Assembly: GCF_002005565.1 (NCBI RefSeq)
Contig: NZ_BDJC01000029.1
Span: 27,524 to 91,523 of the forward strand
Direction of reading: 5' to 3'
Source: Streptomyces sp. JHA26
GTDB lineage: Bacteria; Actinomycetota; Actinomycetes; Streptomycetales; Streptomycetaceae
DNA: 64,000 bases
The notes beneath the pieces are model-generated. The model worked only from the letters and a program-made list of their open reading frames with translations, did no database searches and was not told the origin of the DNA. A program made the translations under genes and the position numbers. This document shows positions 9,635 through 19,322 of the stretch, piece after piece (position 1 is the stretch's first letter; the number at the start of each line of letters is the position of its first letter).

Positions 9635-9685
9635 GAGGGGCCTTAGGACGCGCGCCGGGGGCGCGCTGACGTCCTAAGGCCCCTC
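9635..9685 (-). terminator. Strong hairpin terminator downstream of the two-TM protein gene
   Basis: Perfect 16-nt inverted repeat, 9635-9650 (gaggggccttaggacg) against 9670-9685, with a GC-rich 19-nt loop. It lies 11 nt after the stop of the minus-strand gene ending at 9697 and upstream of the 61-aa gene. No long U-tract, as is usual in Streptomyces. The arms are symmetrical, so it could work in both directions. Confidence 0.75.
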
Positions 9686-9696
9686 AGAGGGCCGGG

Positions 9697-10290
9697 TCAG
9701 CCGGCGGACGGCAGCCCCAGCAGGACGTCCGTGTACTTGAGGACGGCCAGGAGCAGTCCGACGACGCCGAGCGCGACACCCGCCCAGGCGACCGACTTGA
9801 TCCACGGCGCCTGCGGCCTGCCGGGGGCGCCGAAGGCGGGCCGGGCCAGTACGACGACGCCGACGACCAGCGCGACCAGGGCGAACAGGCCGCCCCACAG
9901 TGCGGTGGCGTGCCAGGCGTTGCCGTAGCCCTTCTCGATCAGCGTGGCGACGTCGGAGGACGACGAGGTCTCCAGCTGGCCGACCAGCGACTCGCGGGCG
10001 GAGGCCACGGTGCCGACCCAGCTGCCGGTCAGCGAGACGATGCCCAGCCCCGCGGAGACGACGGCGCCGGCGCCCTGGCCGACGCCGGTGGGGCCGTCCT
10101 TCTCGACGGCACCGGCCTCGGCGCCGGTCCCGGACGCGTCCGCCTCGGGATCGCCGGTCGCGGTGGCGTCACCGTCCGCGGTGGCGTCACCGTCCGCGGC
10201 CGTGTTCTCGGCGGCCTCGGTCTTCGCCACCTCGTCCGCCTTGTCCTGGTCGGCCCTGCCGTCGGTCTCGTCCACTGTCTTCGTTCCCAT
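9697..10290 (-). CDS. Acidic-N-terminus two-TM membrane protein
   Basis: 197 aa. Residues 1-60 are acidic, Ala/Asp/Glu/Thr-rich and low complexity, with a six-residue direct repeat DGDATA. A Gly/Ser-rich central segment follows and two C-terminal TM helices (GLFALVALVVGVVVLA and the WAGVALGVVGLLLAVL stretch). ATG at 10290 begins MGTKTVDETDG. No known enzyme motif. It could be a small membrane-anchored scaffold or stress protein. Neighbours give no functional hint; the following gene on the same strand is a GNAT acetyltransferase starting after a 35-nt gap. Confidence 0.72.
   Translation of the reverse strand: MGTKTVDETDGRADQDKADEVAKTEAAENTAADGDATADGDATATGDPEADASGTGAEAGAVEKDGPTGVGQGAGAVVSAGLGIVSLTGSWVGTVASARESLVGQLETSSSSDVATLIEKGYGNAWHATALWGGLFALVALVVGVVVLARPAFGAPGRPQAPWIKSVAWAGVALGVVGLLLAVLKYTDVLLGLPSAG
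10160..10195. repeat. Exact 18-nt tandem duplication inside the two-TM protein gene
   Basis: Two back-to-back identical copies (10160-10177 and 10178-10195) of gcggtggcgtcaccgtcc, coding for the repeated six-residue acidic unit of the N-terminal region. Such in-frame copies are prone to expand or contract. Confidence 0.85.
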
Positions 10291-10325
10291 GTCTCGCACC
10301 GTACGGACGCTCTCTGAGAGGTCCC

Positions 10326-10901
10326 TTAATGATCGTCGTGAGCGCCGCGCGCGCGTGCCGCACGCCACTCGGGCGCCAGTACCGCCCACACCTCCATGTC
10401 ATGGCGGACGCCCCCGTAGGGGAAGGACTCGCGCAGTACACCCTCCCGCGTCATGCCGAGTCGCCGGGCGGCGGCGACGCTGGGGGCGTTCGCGGACGAC
10501 GCGTGCCACTCCACGCGGTGCATGCCGCGTTCGTCGAAGGCCCAGTCGATCAGGACGCGGGCGCCGCGGGTGACGAGGCCCCGGCCCGTTCCGGCGGGCT
10601 CCAGCCAGCAGCCGATCTCGCAGACGCCGGTGGCCGCGTCGAAGACGCGGAAGAGCAGCCCGCCGACGAGCGTGCCGTCCAGCCACAGCCCGTGCAGGAA
10701 GCCGCTGTCGGCGGCGTGCCGGTCGGCGTAGGACTGGAGCAGTTCGCGGGCGGACTCGACGTCGGTGGCCTTGGCGCCGAAGGGGATGTGCCGTGTGATG
10801 AAGTCCCTGCCCCGGTCCAGGTGGGCCAGGAACTCCTCGGCGTGCCAGGTCTCCAGGGGACGCAGTTCGGCTCCGTCGTCACCCAGTGGTATCGCGTACA
10901 T
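10326..10901 (-). CDS. GNAT family N-acetyltransferase (RimJ/RimL type)
   Basis: 191 aa. RimJ/RimL-like acetyltransferase: starts MYAIPLGDD, contains the core EIGCWLEPAGTGRGLVTRG (acetyl-CoA pyrophosphate loop, about residues 95-115) and the ANAPSVAAARRLGMTREG segment typical of ribosomal-protein or amino-group acetyltransferases. The ATG at 10901 has GAGGAGG at about 12 nt; the longer open frame upstream lies inside the MMPL gene. The start lies within the 3' end of the MMPL gene (23-nt overlap), implying translational coupling. Substrate unknown. Confidence 0.87.
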   Translation of the reverse strand: MYAIPLGDDGAELRPLETWHAEEFLAHLDRGRDFITRHIPFGAKATDVESARELLQSYADRHAADSGFLHGLWLDGTLVGGLLFRVFDAATGVCEIGCWLEPAGTGRGLVTRGARVLIDWAFDERGMHRVEWHASSANAPSVAAARRLGMTREGVLRESFPYGGVRHDMEVWAVLAPEWRAARARGAHDDH

Positions 10902-13125
10902 CGCGCTGCTGTTCCTCCTCTGCCAGGACGTCCGCCACCCCGGCGTCCGTCGCCGCGGCCAGCCTCTCATGGGCGGCGCGGCACTCGGGCGGCTCGATGC
11001 TGAGGCGGGGCAGCCAGGCGTCCAGCCGGCGCGGCAGCCACCAGTTGGCCCGGCCGAGCAGGTGCATCAGCGCGGGCACCAGGAGCGTGCGGAGCACGAA
11101 GGCGTCCAGGGCGACGGCGGCGGCGAGGGCGATGCCGAACATGGCGATCACCCGGTCGCCGCTGAGCACGAAGGCGAGGAACACCGAGATCATGATGACC
11201 GCGGCGGAGTTGATCACCCGGCTGGTCTCGGCGAGGCCGACGCGGACGGCACGGCGGTTGTCGCCGGTCTCCAGCCACTCCTCGTACATGCGGCCGACCA
11301 GGAAGACCTGGTAGTCCATGGAGAGCCCGAACAGCACCGAGACCATGATCACGGGCAGGAAGGGCTCGATCGGGCCCGCGCTGCCGAGCCCGAGCAGCTC
11401 GCTGCCCCAGCCCCACTGGAAGACCGCGACGACGATGCCGAAGGACGCGGCGACGGCGGCGACGTTCATCGCGGCGGCCTTGACCGGGATGCCGACGGAG
11501 CGGAAGGCCAGCAGGAGCAGCAGGCAGCCGAGCCCGACGACGACGCCGACGAACAGGGGCAGCTTGCCGACGATGACCCCGGCGAAGTCGTCGTAGCCCG
11601 CCGTCACCCCGCCGACGTGCACGTCGAGCGAGGTGCCGGTCTCCGCGCGCGGCAGCACCTCGGAGCGCAGCCGCTCGACGAGGTCGCTGGTCCTCTGCGA
11701 CTGCGGCGCCGAATCGGGTACGACGCCGAGGTACGCGGTGTCGCCGCCGGAGTTGTACGTCACCGGCGTCACCGAGGAGATCCCCTCGGTGGTGCGCAGG
11801 GAGGCGTCCAGGTTGTCCAGGGCGAGCCGGTCCTCGGCGCCCCTCACCTTGGTGACCAGGGTGAGGGGTCCGTTCACGCCGGGACCGAAGTCCTCGGCGA
11901 GCAGGTCGTAGGCCTGGCGGGTGGTCGTGCCCCGGGGGTCGTTGCCCTGGTCGGAGGTGCCCAGGCGCAGTCCGAGGGTGGGCAGGGCGAGGACCGTGAC
12001 GACGACGAGCGCGAGGGCGCCGAGCAGCTTGGGGTGGCGCTCGACGAACGCCGACCAGCGGGCGGCGAGCCCGGTCGGCAGCTCGGGCTCGGGCCCGTGC
12101 TCGGCGAGTCTGCGCCGCTCGCGGCGGCTCAGGGCGCGCGGGCCGACGTACGACAGCAGGGCGGGCAGCAGCGTCACGGAGGCGGCGACGGTGAGCACGA
12201 CGGTCAGCGAGGCGGCGACGGCCACACCGTTGAGGAAGCCGAGCCGGAGGACCAGCATGCCGAGCAGGGCGATGCACACGGTGGCACCCGCGAAGACGAC
12301 CGCGCGTCCCGTGGTCGCGACGGCACGGGTGGCGGCCTCGGTGACGGACAGGCCGCGCTTCAGCCCCCGCCGGTGCCGGGTGACGATGAACAGCGCGTAG
12401 TCGATGCCGACGCCGAGCCCGATGAGGGTGCCCAGCATGGGCGCGAAGTCGGCGACGGTCATGAGGTGGCCGAGCAGGGTGATGCCCGCGTAGGCGGTGC
12501 CGACGGAGACCAGTGCCGTGGCGATGGGCAGCAGGGAGGCGGCGAGGGACCCGAAGGCGAGGAACAGCACGGCCGCGGCGACGGCCACGCCGACGGCCTC
12601 GGCGAGGTGGCCGCCGGTGGATCCGGTGAGCGCGACGGCGCTGCCGCCCAGCTCGACCTGGAGTCCGTCGGCCTCGGCGGCCCTGGCGGTGTCGACGACC
12701 GCGCGCGCCTGGGCCGCGTCGATGTCCTGGGCCTCGGCGCCGAAGGTGACCGTGGCGTACGCCGTGCGGTCGTTCTCGCTGATCCGATCCGAGTCGGGGT
12801 CGTCGTACGGGTTGGTCACCGAGACCACCCCGGGCAGCTCCGCGATGCGGTCCAGGGTGCGGGTCATGGTCTGCTCGACGTCGGCCGCGCGGACCGTGCC
12901 GGACGTGGTGTGCCAGACGATCGTGTCGCTGTCGCCGCCGAGGCCGGGGAAGCCCGAGGCGAGCAGCCGGAAGGCACGGTCGGAGTCGGTGCCGGGGACG
13001 CCGTAGTCGTTCGAGTACGCGGAGCCGGCGGCGAAGGCTCCGGCGGAGACCCCGCCGAGGGCGAGGAGCCAGAGCAGAACGGTGATCAGCCGGCGTCGGA
13101 CACACCAGCGTGCGAGGGCTGCCAC
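10879..13125 (-). CDS. MMPL/RND-family membrane transporter
   Basis: 748-aa membrane protein of the MMPL branch of RND transporters with two repeats, each one TM plus a large extracytoplasmic domain plus five TMs. The conserved GIDYALFIVTRHR (first half) and GLSMDYQVFLVGRMYEE (second half) segments carry the proton-relay Asp-Tyr pairs typical of MmpL proteins. The GTG at 13125 (VAALARWCVRRR) has a CGGGAG site 8 nt upstream and fits the family N-terminus better than the ATG at 13209. Probably exports a lipid or hydrophobic small molecule; substrate unknown. The acetyltransferase overlaps its 3' end. Confidence 0.9.
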   Translation of the reverse strand: MAALARWCVRRRLITVLLWLLALGGVSAGAFAAGSAYSNDYGVPGTDSDRAFRLLASGFPGLGGDSDTIVWHTTSGTVRAADVEQTMTRTLDRIAELPGVVSVTNPYDDPDSDRISENDRTAYATVTFGAEAQDIDAAQARAVVDTARAAEADGLQVELGGSAVALTGSTGGHLAEAVGVAVAAAVLFLAFGSLAASLLPIATALVSVGTAYAGITLLGHLMTVADFAPMLGTLIGLGVGIDYALFIVTRHRRGLKRGLSVTEAATRAVATTGRAVVFAGATVCIALLGMLVLRLGFLNGVAVAASLTVVLTVAASVTLLPALLSYVGPRALSRRERRRLAEHGPEPELPTGLAARWSAFVERHPKLLGALALVVVTVLALPTLGLRLGTSDQGNDPRGTTTRQAYDLLAEDFGPGVNGPLTLVTKVRGAEDRLALDNLDASLRTTEGISSVTPVTYNSGGDTAYLGVVPDSAPQSQRTSDLVERLRSEVLPRAETGTSLDVHVGGVTAGYDDFAGVIVGKLPLFVGVVVGLGCLLLLLAFRSVGIPVKAAAMNVAAVAASFGIVVAVFQWGWGSELLGLGSAGPIEPFLPVIMVSVLFGLSMDYQVFLVGRMYEEWLETGDNRRAVRVGLAETSRVINSAAVIMISVFLAFVLSGDRVIAMFGIALAAAVALDAFVLRTLLVPALMHLLGRANWWLPRRLDAWLPRLSIEPPECRAAHERLAAATDAGVADVLAEEEQQRDVRDTTG

Positions 13126-13525
13126 GGAACGCGCTCCCGGAGTGACTGAGGTGTGGATCTTTGACCGGGAACAGCCGTACACGGACCGAACGTCCCGCAA
13201 AGAGCGCATGAGCTACGCACCGGACACTCTTGCAGGCACAACTGATCGTTTGTCGCTTTCGTGTCCTTGTTCACACCTCCGTTCACATCTCCGCGAGCGG
13301 CGGCCGCACCTCCCACGAGGCCTCGTCGCCCTGCTCGGGGTCCTCCGCCCGGACGTCCGCGGCCCGGAAACCCGGATGCGGGGGTGCGGGACCGGCTGCT
13401 ATCGTCCGCCGCTCCGACGTTCCCCGGCAGCCCGCCGCCGACCGAAGCAGGTGCTTTGATGCTTGTCCGTCCGATCTCCGACGAGACCCTTTCCCTCTTC
13501 ACGGCCCCAAGGAGCCCGTTCACCG
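13126..13525. other. Intergenic region between divergent MMPL and methyltransferase genes
   Basis: About 400 nt without a convincing gene if the MMPL start is 13125. It should hold the two divergent promoters. An extended -10-like element (gctatcgt at about 13397) could serve the methyltransferase. Small open frames on both strands here are GC-driven and lack ribosome binding sites. No strong inverted repeat seen. Confidence 0.5.
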
Positions 13526-14329
13526 ATGTCGGACATCACATCGAACACCCCGCACGACGACCTCGCTAACCGCCTCACCCTGCCCCGGTACCCCCGCAGC
13601 AGCGCCTACGACGCCCGCTGGACCGTCGAGAACGCGATGGGCCCGCACGCGCTGTGGCTGCTGGAGTGGCTCGCCCCGGCCCTCGGCCTCGACACCCTGC
13701 GCCCCGGCGCCCGCGTGCTCGACCTGGGCTGCGGACGTGCCATGACGTCGGTCTTCCTGGCCAGGGAGTACGGCGTCCAGGTCACCGCGGCCGACCTGTG
13801 GATCAAGCCGGACGACAACGCGCGCCGCATCGCGGAGGCGGGCGTCGCCGACCGGGTGTTCCCGGTCCTCGCCGAGGCCCACGACCTGCCCTTCGGTCAG
13901 GAGAGCTTCGACGCGATCGTCTCCGTCGACGCGTACCAGTACTTCGGCACCGACGATCTCTACCTGCCGACGCTGACCCGGCTGCTGAAGCCCGGCGGGC
14001 GGATCGGGGTCGTCGTCCCGTCGGTGCCCGAGGAGATCGAGGGCACCGAGCCGCCGGAGCACATGAAGCCGTACTGGGACCCCGCGTTCTGGTGCTTCCA
14101 CAGTCCCGCCTGGTGGCGCCGCCACTGGACCCGCAGCGGGGCCGTGGACGTGGAGACGGCCGACTGGCTGGAGGACGGCTGGCGTGAGTGGCTGCTCTGG
14201 TGCGACGTCGTCGCCGAGGAGAGCACGGAGGAGTTCCACGTGCGGATGAGCCGGGAGAGCGCGGAGATGCTGCGCACGGACCGGGGCCGCACGCTGGGCT
14301 TCGCGCGCGTGGTGGGCCGCCGCGTCTGA
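13526..14329 (+). CDS. SAM-dependent class I methyltransferase
   Basis: 267 aa. Rossmann methyltransferase with motif I VLDLGCGRAMTS (about residues 69-80), an acidic residue ending beta-2 (TAADLW), post-I AEAHDLPFG, motif III LLKPGGRIGVVV, and a C-terminal lid rich in Trp. The ATG at 13526 has AAGGAG 12 nt upstream; open sequence upstream of it is ignored. Similar to UbiE/cyclopropane-synthase-like methyltransferases acting on small molecules, substrate unknown. It is followed by a strong bidirectional hairpin shared with gatB. Confidence 0.88.
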   Translation: MSDITSNTPHDDLANRLTLPRYPRSSAYDARWTVENAMGPHALWLLEWLAPALGLDTLRPGARVLDLGCGRAMTSVFLAREYGVQVTAADLWIKPDDNARRIAEAGVADRVFPVLAEAHDLPFGQESFDAIVSVDAYQYFGTDDLYLPTLTRLLKPGGRIGVVVPSVPEEIEGTEPPEHMKPYWDPAFWCFHSPAWWRRHWTRSGAVDVETADWLEDGWREWLLWCDVVAEESTEEFHVRMSRESAEMLRTDRGRTLGFARVVGRRV

Positions 14330-14355
14330 CCGCGTGACGGCACGACCCCATGAGC

Positions 14356-14386
14356 GAGGGGGCGCATCGAACCGATGCGCCCCCTC
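14356..14386. terminator. Bidirectional hairpin terminator between methyltransferase and gatB
   Basis: Perfect 14-nt inverted repeat, 14356-14369 (gagggggcgcatcg) and 14373-14386, with a 3-nt loop. It lies 27 nt after the methyltransferase stop and 21 nt after the gatB stop, between convergent genes. Confidence 0.85.
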
Positions 14387-14406
14387 CTCTCGACCGTCTT
14401 CGCCGG

Positions 14407-15921
14407 TCAGCCCTCGTCGACGCCCAGCTTCTGCAGGATCAGCTCCTTGACGCGGGCCGCGTCCGCCTGACCCCGGGTCGCCTTCATGACCGCGCCGACC
14501 AGCGCACCGGCCGCGGCCACCTTGCCGCCGCGGATCTTGTCCGCGACGCCCGGGTTGCCGGCGATGGCCTCGTCGACGGCGGCGGTCAGCGCGCCCTCGT
14601 CGGAGACGACCTTCAGGCCGCGCTTGTCGACGACCTCGTCCGGCGTGCCCTCACCGGCGAGGACGCCCTCGATGACCTGGCGGGCCAGCTTGTCGTTCAG
14701 ATCGCCCTTGGTGACCAGCTCGGTGACCCGGGCCACCTGCTGTGGCGTGATCGCCAGCTCGTCCAGCGACTTCTGGGACTCGTTGGCGCTGCGGGCCAGC
14801 TCGCCCATCCACCACTTGCGGGCGGAGGCCGCGTCGGCGCCGGCGTCGATCGTGGCGACGATCGGGTCCAGCGCGCCGGCGTTGAGGATGGCCTGCATGT
14901 CGGTGCCGGAGATGCCCCACTCCTCGCGGAGCCGGTTGCGGCGCACCAGCGGCAGTTCGGGCAGCGCGGACCGGATCTCCTCGACCCACTCGCGGGACGG
15001 GGCGACCGGCACCAGGTCGGGCTCCGGGAAGTACCGGTAGTCCTCGGCCTCCTCCTTCACGCGGCCCGAGGTCGTGGACCCGGTGTCCTCGTGGAAGTGG
15101 CGGGTCTCCTGGACGATCGTGCCGCCGCTGCTCAGGACCGCCGCGTGGCGCTGGATCTCGAAGCGGGCGGCGCGCTCCACGGACCGCAGCGAGTTGACGT
15201 TCTTCGTCTCGCTGCGGGTGCCGAACTTCTCGGTGCCGTGCGGGCGCAGCGACAGGTTGACGTCGCAGCGCATCTGGCCCATCTCCATCCGGGCCTCGGA
15301 CACGCCGAGCGCGCGGATGACCTCGCGCAGCTCACGGACGTACGCCCGCGCGACCTCCGGCGCACGCTCCCCCGCGCCCTCGATCGGCTTGGTGACGATC
15401 TCGATGAGCGGGATGCCGGCGCGGTTGTAGTCCAGCAGGGAGTGGGACGCGCCGTGGATGCGGCCGGTGGCGCCGCCGACGTGCGTCGACTTGCCGGTGT
15501 CCTCCTCCATGTGGGCGCGCTCGATCTGGACGCGGAAGGTCTCCCCGTCCTCCAGCTGCACGTCGAGGTAGCCGTCGAAGGCGATCGGCTCGTCGTACTG
15601 GGAGGTCTGGAAGTTCTTCGGCATGTCCGGATAGAAGTAGTTCTTCCGGGCGAAGCGGCACCACTCGGCGATCTCGCAGTTCAGCGCGAGGCCGATCTTG
15701 ATGGCGGACTCGACGCCGGTCGCGTTGACGACCGGGAGCGCGCCGGGCAGGCCGAGGCAGACCGGGCAGGTCTGGGTGTTGGCGTCCTGACCGAGGGCCG
15801 TCGAACAGCCGCAGAACATCTTGGTCTTGGTGCCGAGTTCGACATGGACCTCGAGGCCCATGACGGGGTCGTACGACGCCAGCGCGTCCTCGTACGACAC
15901 CAGGTCGGTCGTGGTGGTCAC
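14407..15921 (-). CDS. gatB: Asp-tRNA(Asn)/Glu-tRNA(Gln) amidotransferase subunit B
   Basis: 504 aa, normal family length. GatB recognises and phosphorylates misacylated Glu-tRNAGln/Asp-tRNAAsn before amidation in the GatCAB complex. Visible: YDPVMGLEVHVEL at the N-terminus, the zinc-binding cysteines in FCGCS...CPVCLG (about 36-60), PLIEIVT, EMGQMRCDVN, the YRYFPEPDL signature, and a C-terminal YqeY-like helical tail domain ending KLGVDEG. Last gene of gatC-gatA-(79-aa)-gatB on the minus strand. Streptomyces lack glutaminyl-tRNA synthetase, so the complex is essential. Confidence 0.98.
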   Translation of the reverse strand: MTTTTDLVSYEDALASYDPVMGLEVHVELGTKTKMFCGCSTALGQDANTQTCPVCLGLPGALPVVNATGVESAIKIGLALNCEIAEWCRFARKNYFYPDMPKNFQTSQYDEPIAFDGYLDVQLEDGETFRVQIERAHMEEDTGKSTHVGGATGRIHGASHSLLDYNRAGIPLIEIVTKPIEGAGERAPEVARAYVRELREVIRALGVSEARMEMGQMRCDVNLSLRPHGTEKFGTRSETKNVNSLRSVERAARFEIQRHAAVLSSGGTIVQETRHFHEDTGSTTSGRVKEEAEDYRYFPEPDLVPVAPSREWVEEIRSALPELPLVRRNRLREEWGISGTDMQAILNAGALDPIVATIDAGADAASARKWWMGELARSANESQKSLDELAITPQQVARVTELVTKGDLNDKLARQVIEGVLAGEGTPDEVVDKRGLKVVSDEGALTAAVDEAIAGNPGVADKIRGGKVAAAGALVGAVMKATRGQADAARVKELILQKLGVDEG

Positions 15922-15936
15922 GGTGAAACTTCCCTC

Positions 15937-16172
15937 TCAGCCCAGCAGGACGTCGTCGTCGCCCAGCCGCTTCAGCTCGCGGTAGAGGATGGCGAGGCCG
16001 GTGACGATGGCGGCGGCGGACACGGCGGCGTCGACCAGACGGAGCGTGTCGCTCTCGGCGCGGGCGAGCTTCGCCTGCTTGGCGACGCTGAACGCGCCGA
16101 ACGCGGTGGTGGCCATGGACAGGTACAGGCCGTTCTTGGACTTCTTGAAGCCCTTGGCCTTCGACAGCTTGC

Positions 16173-16176
<4 letters not shown>
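15937..16176 (-). CDS. 79-aa basic membrane-associated protein in the gat operon
   Basis: Small protein starting VSKLSKAKGFKKSKNGLYLSM; a Lys-rich N-terminus, an Ala-rich amphipathic middle, and one hydrophobic helix (LVDAAVSAAAIVTGLAILYREL). The GTG at 16176 overlaps the gatA stop (GTGA, 4 nt), and gatB begins 15 nt downstream, so it is embedded in the operon. Its retained position suggests selection, but I recognise no domain; it is not a known Gat subunit. Confidence 0.75.
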
Positions 16177-17666
<1,490 letters not shown>

Positions 17667-17671
17667 GGCGG

Positions 17672-17968
17672 TTACTCCTCCCCCAGGATCTGCGGCACCT
17701 TGAAACGCTGCTGCTCCTGGGCCGGGGCGCCGGAGAGCGCCTGCTCGGGCGTGAGCGACGGACGGACCTCGTCCGGCCGCATGACGTTCGTCAGCGGGAG
17801 CGGGTGAGAGGTCGGCGGTACGTCTTGGTCGGCGACCTCGCTGACGCGGGCGACCGCGCCGATGATGTCGTCCAGCTGTCCCGCGAAGTGCTCGAGCTCT
17901 TCGGGCTTCAGCTCCAGACGCGCCAGCCGGGCGAGGTGGGCGACCTCCTCGCGCGTGATGCCAGGCAT
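17672..17968 (-). CDS. gatC: Amidotransferase subunit C
   Basis: 98 aa. Wraps GatA and GatB and stabilises the complex. Family signature ITREEVAHLARLARLEL at the N-terminus, LDDIIGAV in the middle and FKVPQIL at the C-terminus. First gene of the gat operon; an AGAGGAA-type site lies upstream of the ATG at 17968. Confidence 0.97.
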   Translation of the reverse strand: MPGITREEVAHLARLARLELKPEELEHFAGQLDDIIGAVARVSEVADQDVPPTSHPLPLTNVMRPDEVRPSLTPEQALSGAPAQEQQRFKVPQILGEE

Positions 17969-18069
17969 GCAGCGTTCCTCTGGGGTGAGTGCGTGTGTTT
18001 CGGGCCGATCGGTTCGGCCCCAATCCTATGGGGCCGGGCCGCGTGGCCGTTAAACGGTTTCCCCGGACG

Positions 18070-18153
18070 TCACTCCCCCGCGTCGCGCATCCCGGGCCGC
18101 GCTGCCCGGGAAGTGGTCGCCGTGACGACCAGCGACATCACGAACAGCGACAT
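18070..18153 (-). CDS. Possible 27-aa peptide downstream of the DUF4267 gene
   Basis: MSLFVMSLVVTATTSRAARPGMRDAGE. The ATG at 18153 is preceded by GAGGGGG at 7 nt spacing, and it follows the DUF4267 gene on the same strand by about 32 nt. A hydrophobic first half followed by a polar/basic tail could be a very small membrane peptide. No family known; the evidence is only the ribosome site and position. Confidence 0.35.
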   Translation of the reverse strand: MSLFVMSLVVTATTSRAARPGMRDAGE

Positions 18154-18185
18154 CTTCGGACCCCCTCGTGACGGCGGGGACGCGC

Positions 18186-18557
18186 TCAGACCGCGAAGAG
18201 CAGGCCGGCGCTGATCAGGACGACGACGGCGGTGGCGAAGTGGATCCCGAAGGCCACGGCCCTCGTACCCCCGTGACGCAGCACCACGAGCGTGTCGCCG
18301 AGCGGCACTAGGGCCACGCACAGCATGAACCACGCCTCGGCACCGGCGCCCGCGAAGACCAGCAGCGCCAGGCCCACCAGACCGAAGGTGCCGTCCCGCA
18401 GGCCCTTGACCGTCAGGTACGCACCGGCGTCACCGCCCGGATCGGCCGGGGCGCCGTAGCCGGTGGCGGCGGAGGCGGGCCGGAACAGGAAGCGGTAGCC
18501 GAGGAACACGCAGAACAGGTCGAGCACGACGGCCAGGGTGTACGCGGTGACGGTCAC
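18186..18557 (-). CDS. DUF4267 four-TM membrane protein
   Basis: 123 aa, almost entirely hydrophobic, with four predicted TM helices (residues about 5-22, 50-70, 74-92, 100-120). Pattern GYRFLFRP...GAYLTVKGLRDG...FGIHFATA matches the DUF4267 family of small membrane proteins commonly found next to TetR genes. It is divergent from a TetR-family gene, with paired palindromes in the 84-nt gap, so it is probably the regulator's target. Function unknown. Confidence 0.85.
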   Translation of the reverse strand: MTVTAYTLAVVLDLFCVFLGYRFLFRPASAATGYGAPADPGGDAGAYLTVKGLRDGTFGLVGLALLVFAGAGAEAWFMLCVALVPLGDTLVVLRHGGTRAVAFGIHFATAVVVLISAGLLFAV

Positions 18558-18569
18558 GGCTTCTCCTTG

Positions 18570-18582
18570 CTAGCAACGCTAG
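18570..18582. promoter_or_regulatory. Palindromic operator copy 1 (ctagc-N3-gctag)
   Basis: ctagcaacgctag, a perfect 5-nt inverted repeat with a 3-nt spacer, 12 nt upstream of the DUF4267 start. The same 5-nt arms recur at 18619-18633 and a lone gctagc is at 18596-18601. Candidate TetR operator; it would cover the DUF4267 promoter or ribosome site. Confidence 0.65.
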
Positions 18583-18618
18583 GGACAAGGGCGAAGCTAG
18601 CAGAGCGTCGACAGAATG

Positions 18619-18633
18619 GCTAGCGTCGCTAGC
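18619..18633. promoter_or_regulatory. Palindromic operator copy 2 (gctagc-N3-gctagc)
   Basis: gctagcgtcgctagc, a perfect 6-nt inverted repeat with a 3-nt spacer, ending 8 nt before the TetR ATG. Same core as copy 1. Its position would give autorepression. No Shine-Dalgarno sequence fits between it and the ATG, so the TetR mRNA may be leaderless. Confidence 0.68.
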
Positions 18634-18641
18634 ATGACGGT

Positions 18642-19232
18642 ATGACGATCCGGACGCGCCGGGAGCGCGAACGAGGGGAACGCGAGCGGCTGATCGTGAC
18701 GGCCGCACAGGAGCTGGCCGAGGCGGAGGGCTGGGACGCGGTCACCACCCGCCGGCTGGCCGCCGAGGTCGAGTACAGCCAGCCGGTCCTGTACAGCCAC
18801 TTCGAGGGCAAGGACGCGATCGTGGCGGCGGTCGCGGTGCGGGGCTGCGAGGAGTTCACCGTCGCGCTGCGGGCGGCCGCCGCGGCGGCCGGCGGCGCGC
18901 GCGAGAGGCTGGCGGCGGTCGGGGAGGCGTACACGGCGTTCGGGCGGCGGCGGCCCGCGCTCTACGACGCGATGTTCACGCACCGCGTCGACCTGCCGTT
19001 CGCCACGCCCGAGGCCCCGGCGGCCCTCCAGGAGGCGTTCGGCGAGCTGCTGCGGGCCGTGGAGCCGTTCGCGGCGGAGGGCGACGAGCCGGTGCTGCTC
19101 ACCGAGACGTACTGGGCCTGCCTGCACGGGCTGGTGACCCTGACGCGCGACGGCCGGCTGCCGGAAGGAGCCCACGAACGCCGGCTGGCCCTGCTGGTCG
19201 GGCGCTTCGCGGCGCGGGGCACCGCGCACTGA
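18642..19232 (+). CDS. TetR/AcrR-family transcriptional regulator
   Basis: 196 aa. An N-terminal TetR helix-turn-helix (about residues 15-58: RLIVTAAQELAEAEGW...VTTRRLAAEVEYSQPVLYSHFEGKDAI) and a helical C-terminal ligand domain. The ATG at 18642 directly follows the second ctagc palindrome. Likely represses itself and the divergent DUF4267 gene. Ligand unknown. Confidence 0.92.
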   Translation: MTIRTRRERERGERERLIVTAAQELAEAEGWDAVTTRRLAAEVEYSQPVLYSHFEGKDAIVAAVAVRGCEEFTVALRAAAAAAGGARERLAAVGEAYTAFGRRRPALYDAMFTHRVDLPFATPEAPAALQEAFGELLRAVEPFAAEGDEPVLLTETYWACLHGLVTLTRDGRLPEGAHERRLALLVGRFAARGTAH

Positions 19233-19322
19233 GCCGGGCGGTGCCGCGGCCGGCACAGGACCGCCGGCGGACGTCCTGCGCGGGGAGAGCTCCGCCGGCA
19301 GGGCGCCCGAGGGCGGGCCGGG

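Noticed and set aside
6148..9636. 1,162-codon plus-strand frame antisense to the LuxR regulator
   Set aside because: Frame shadow of a true coding gene; compositional Gly/Ala/Val/Gln bias, no motif, no ribosome site.
10765..13149. Long plus-strand frame over the MMPL gene
   Set aside because: Low-complexity Gly/Asp/Glu/Gln-rich antisense shadow.
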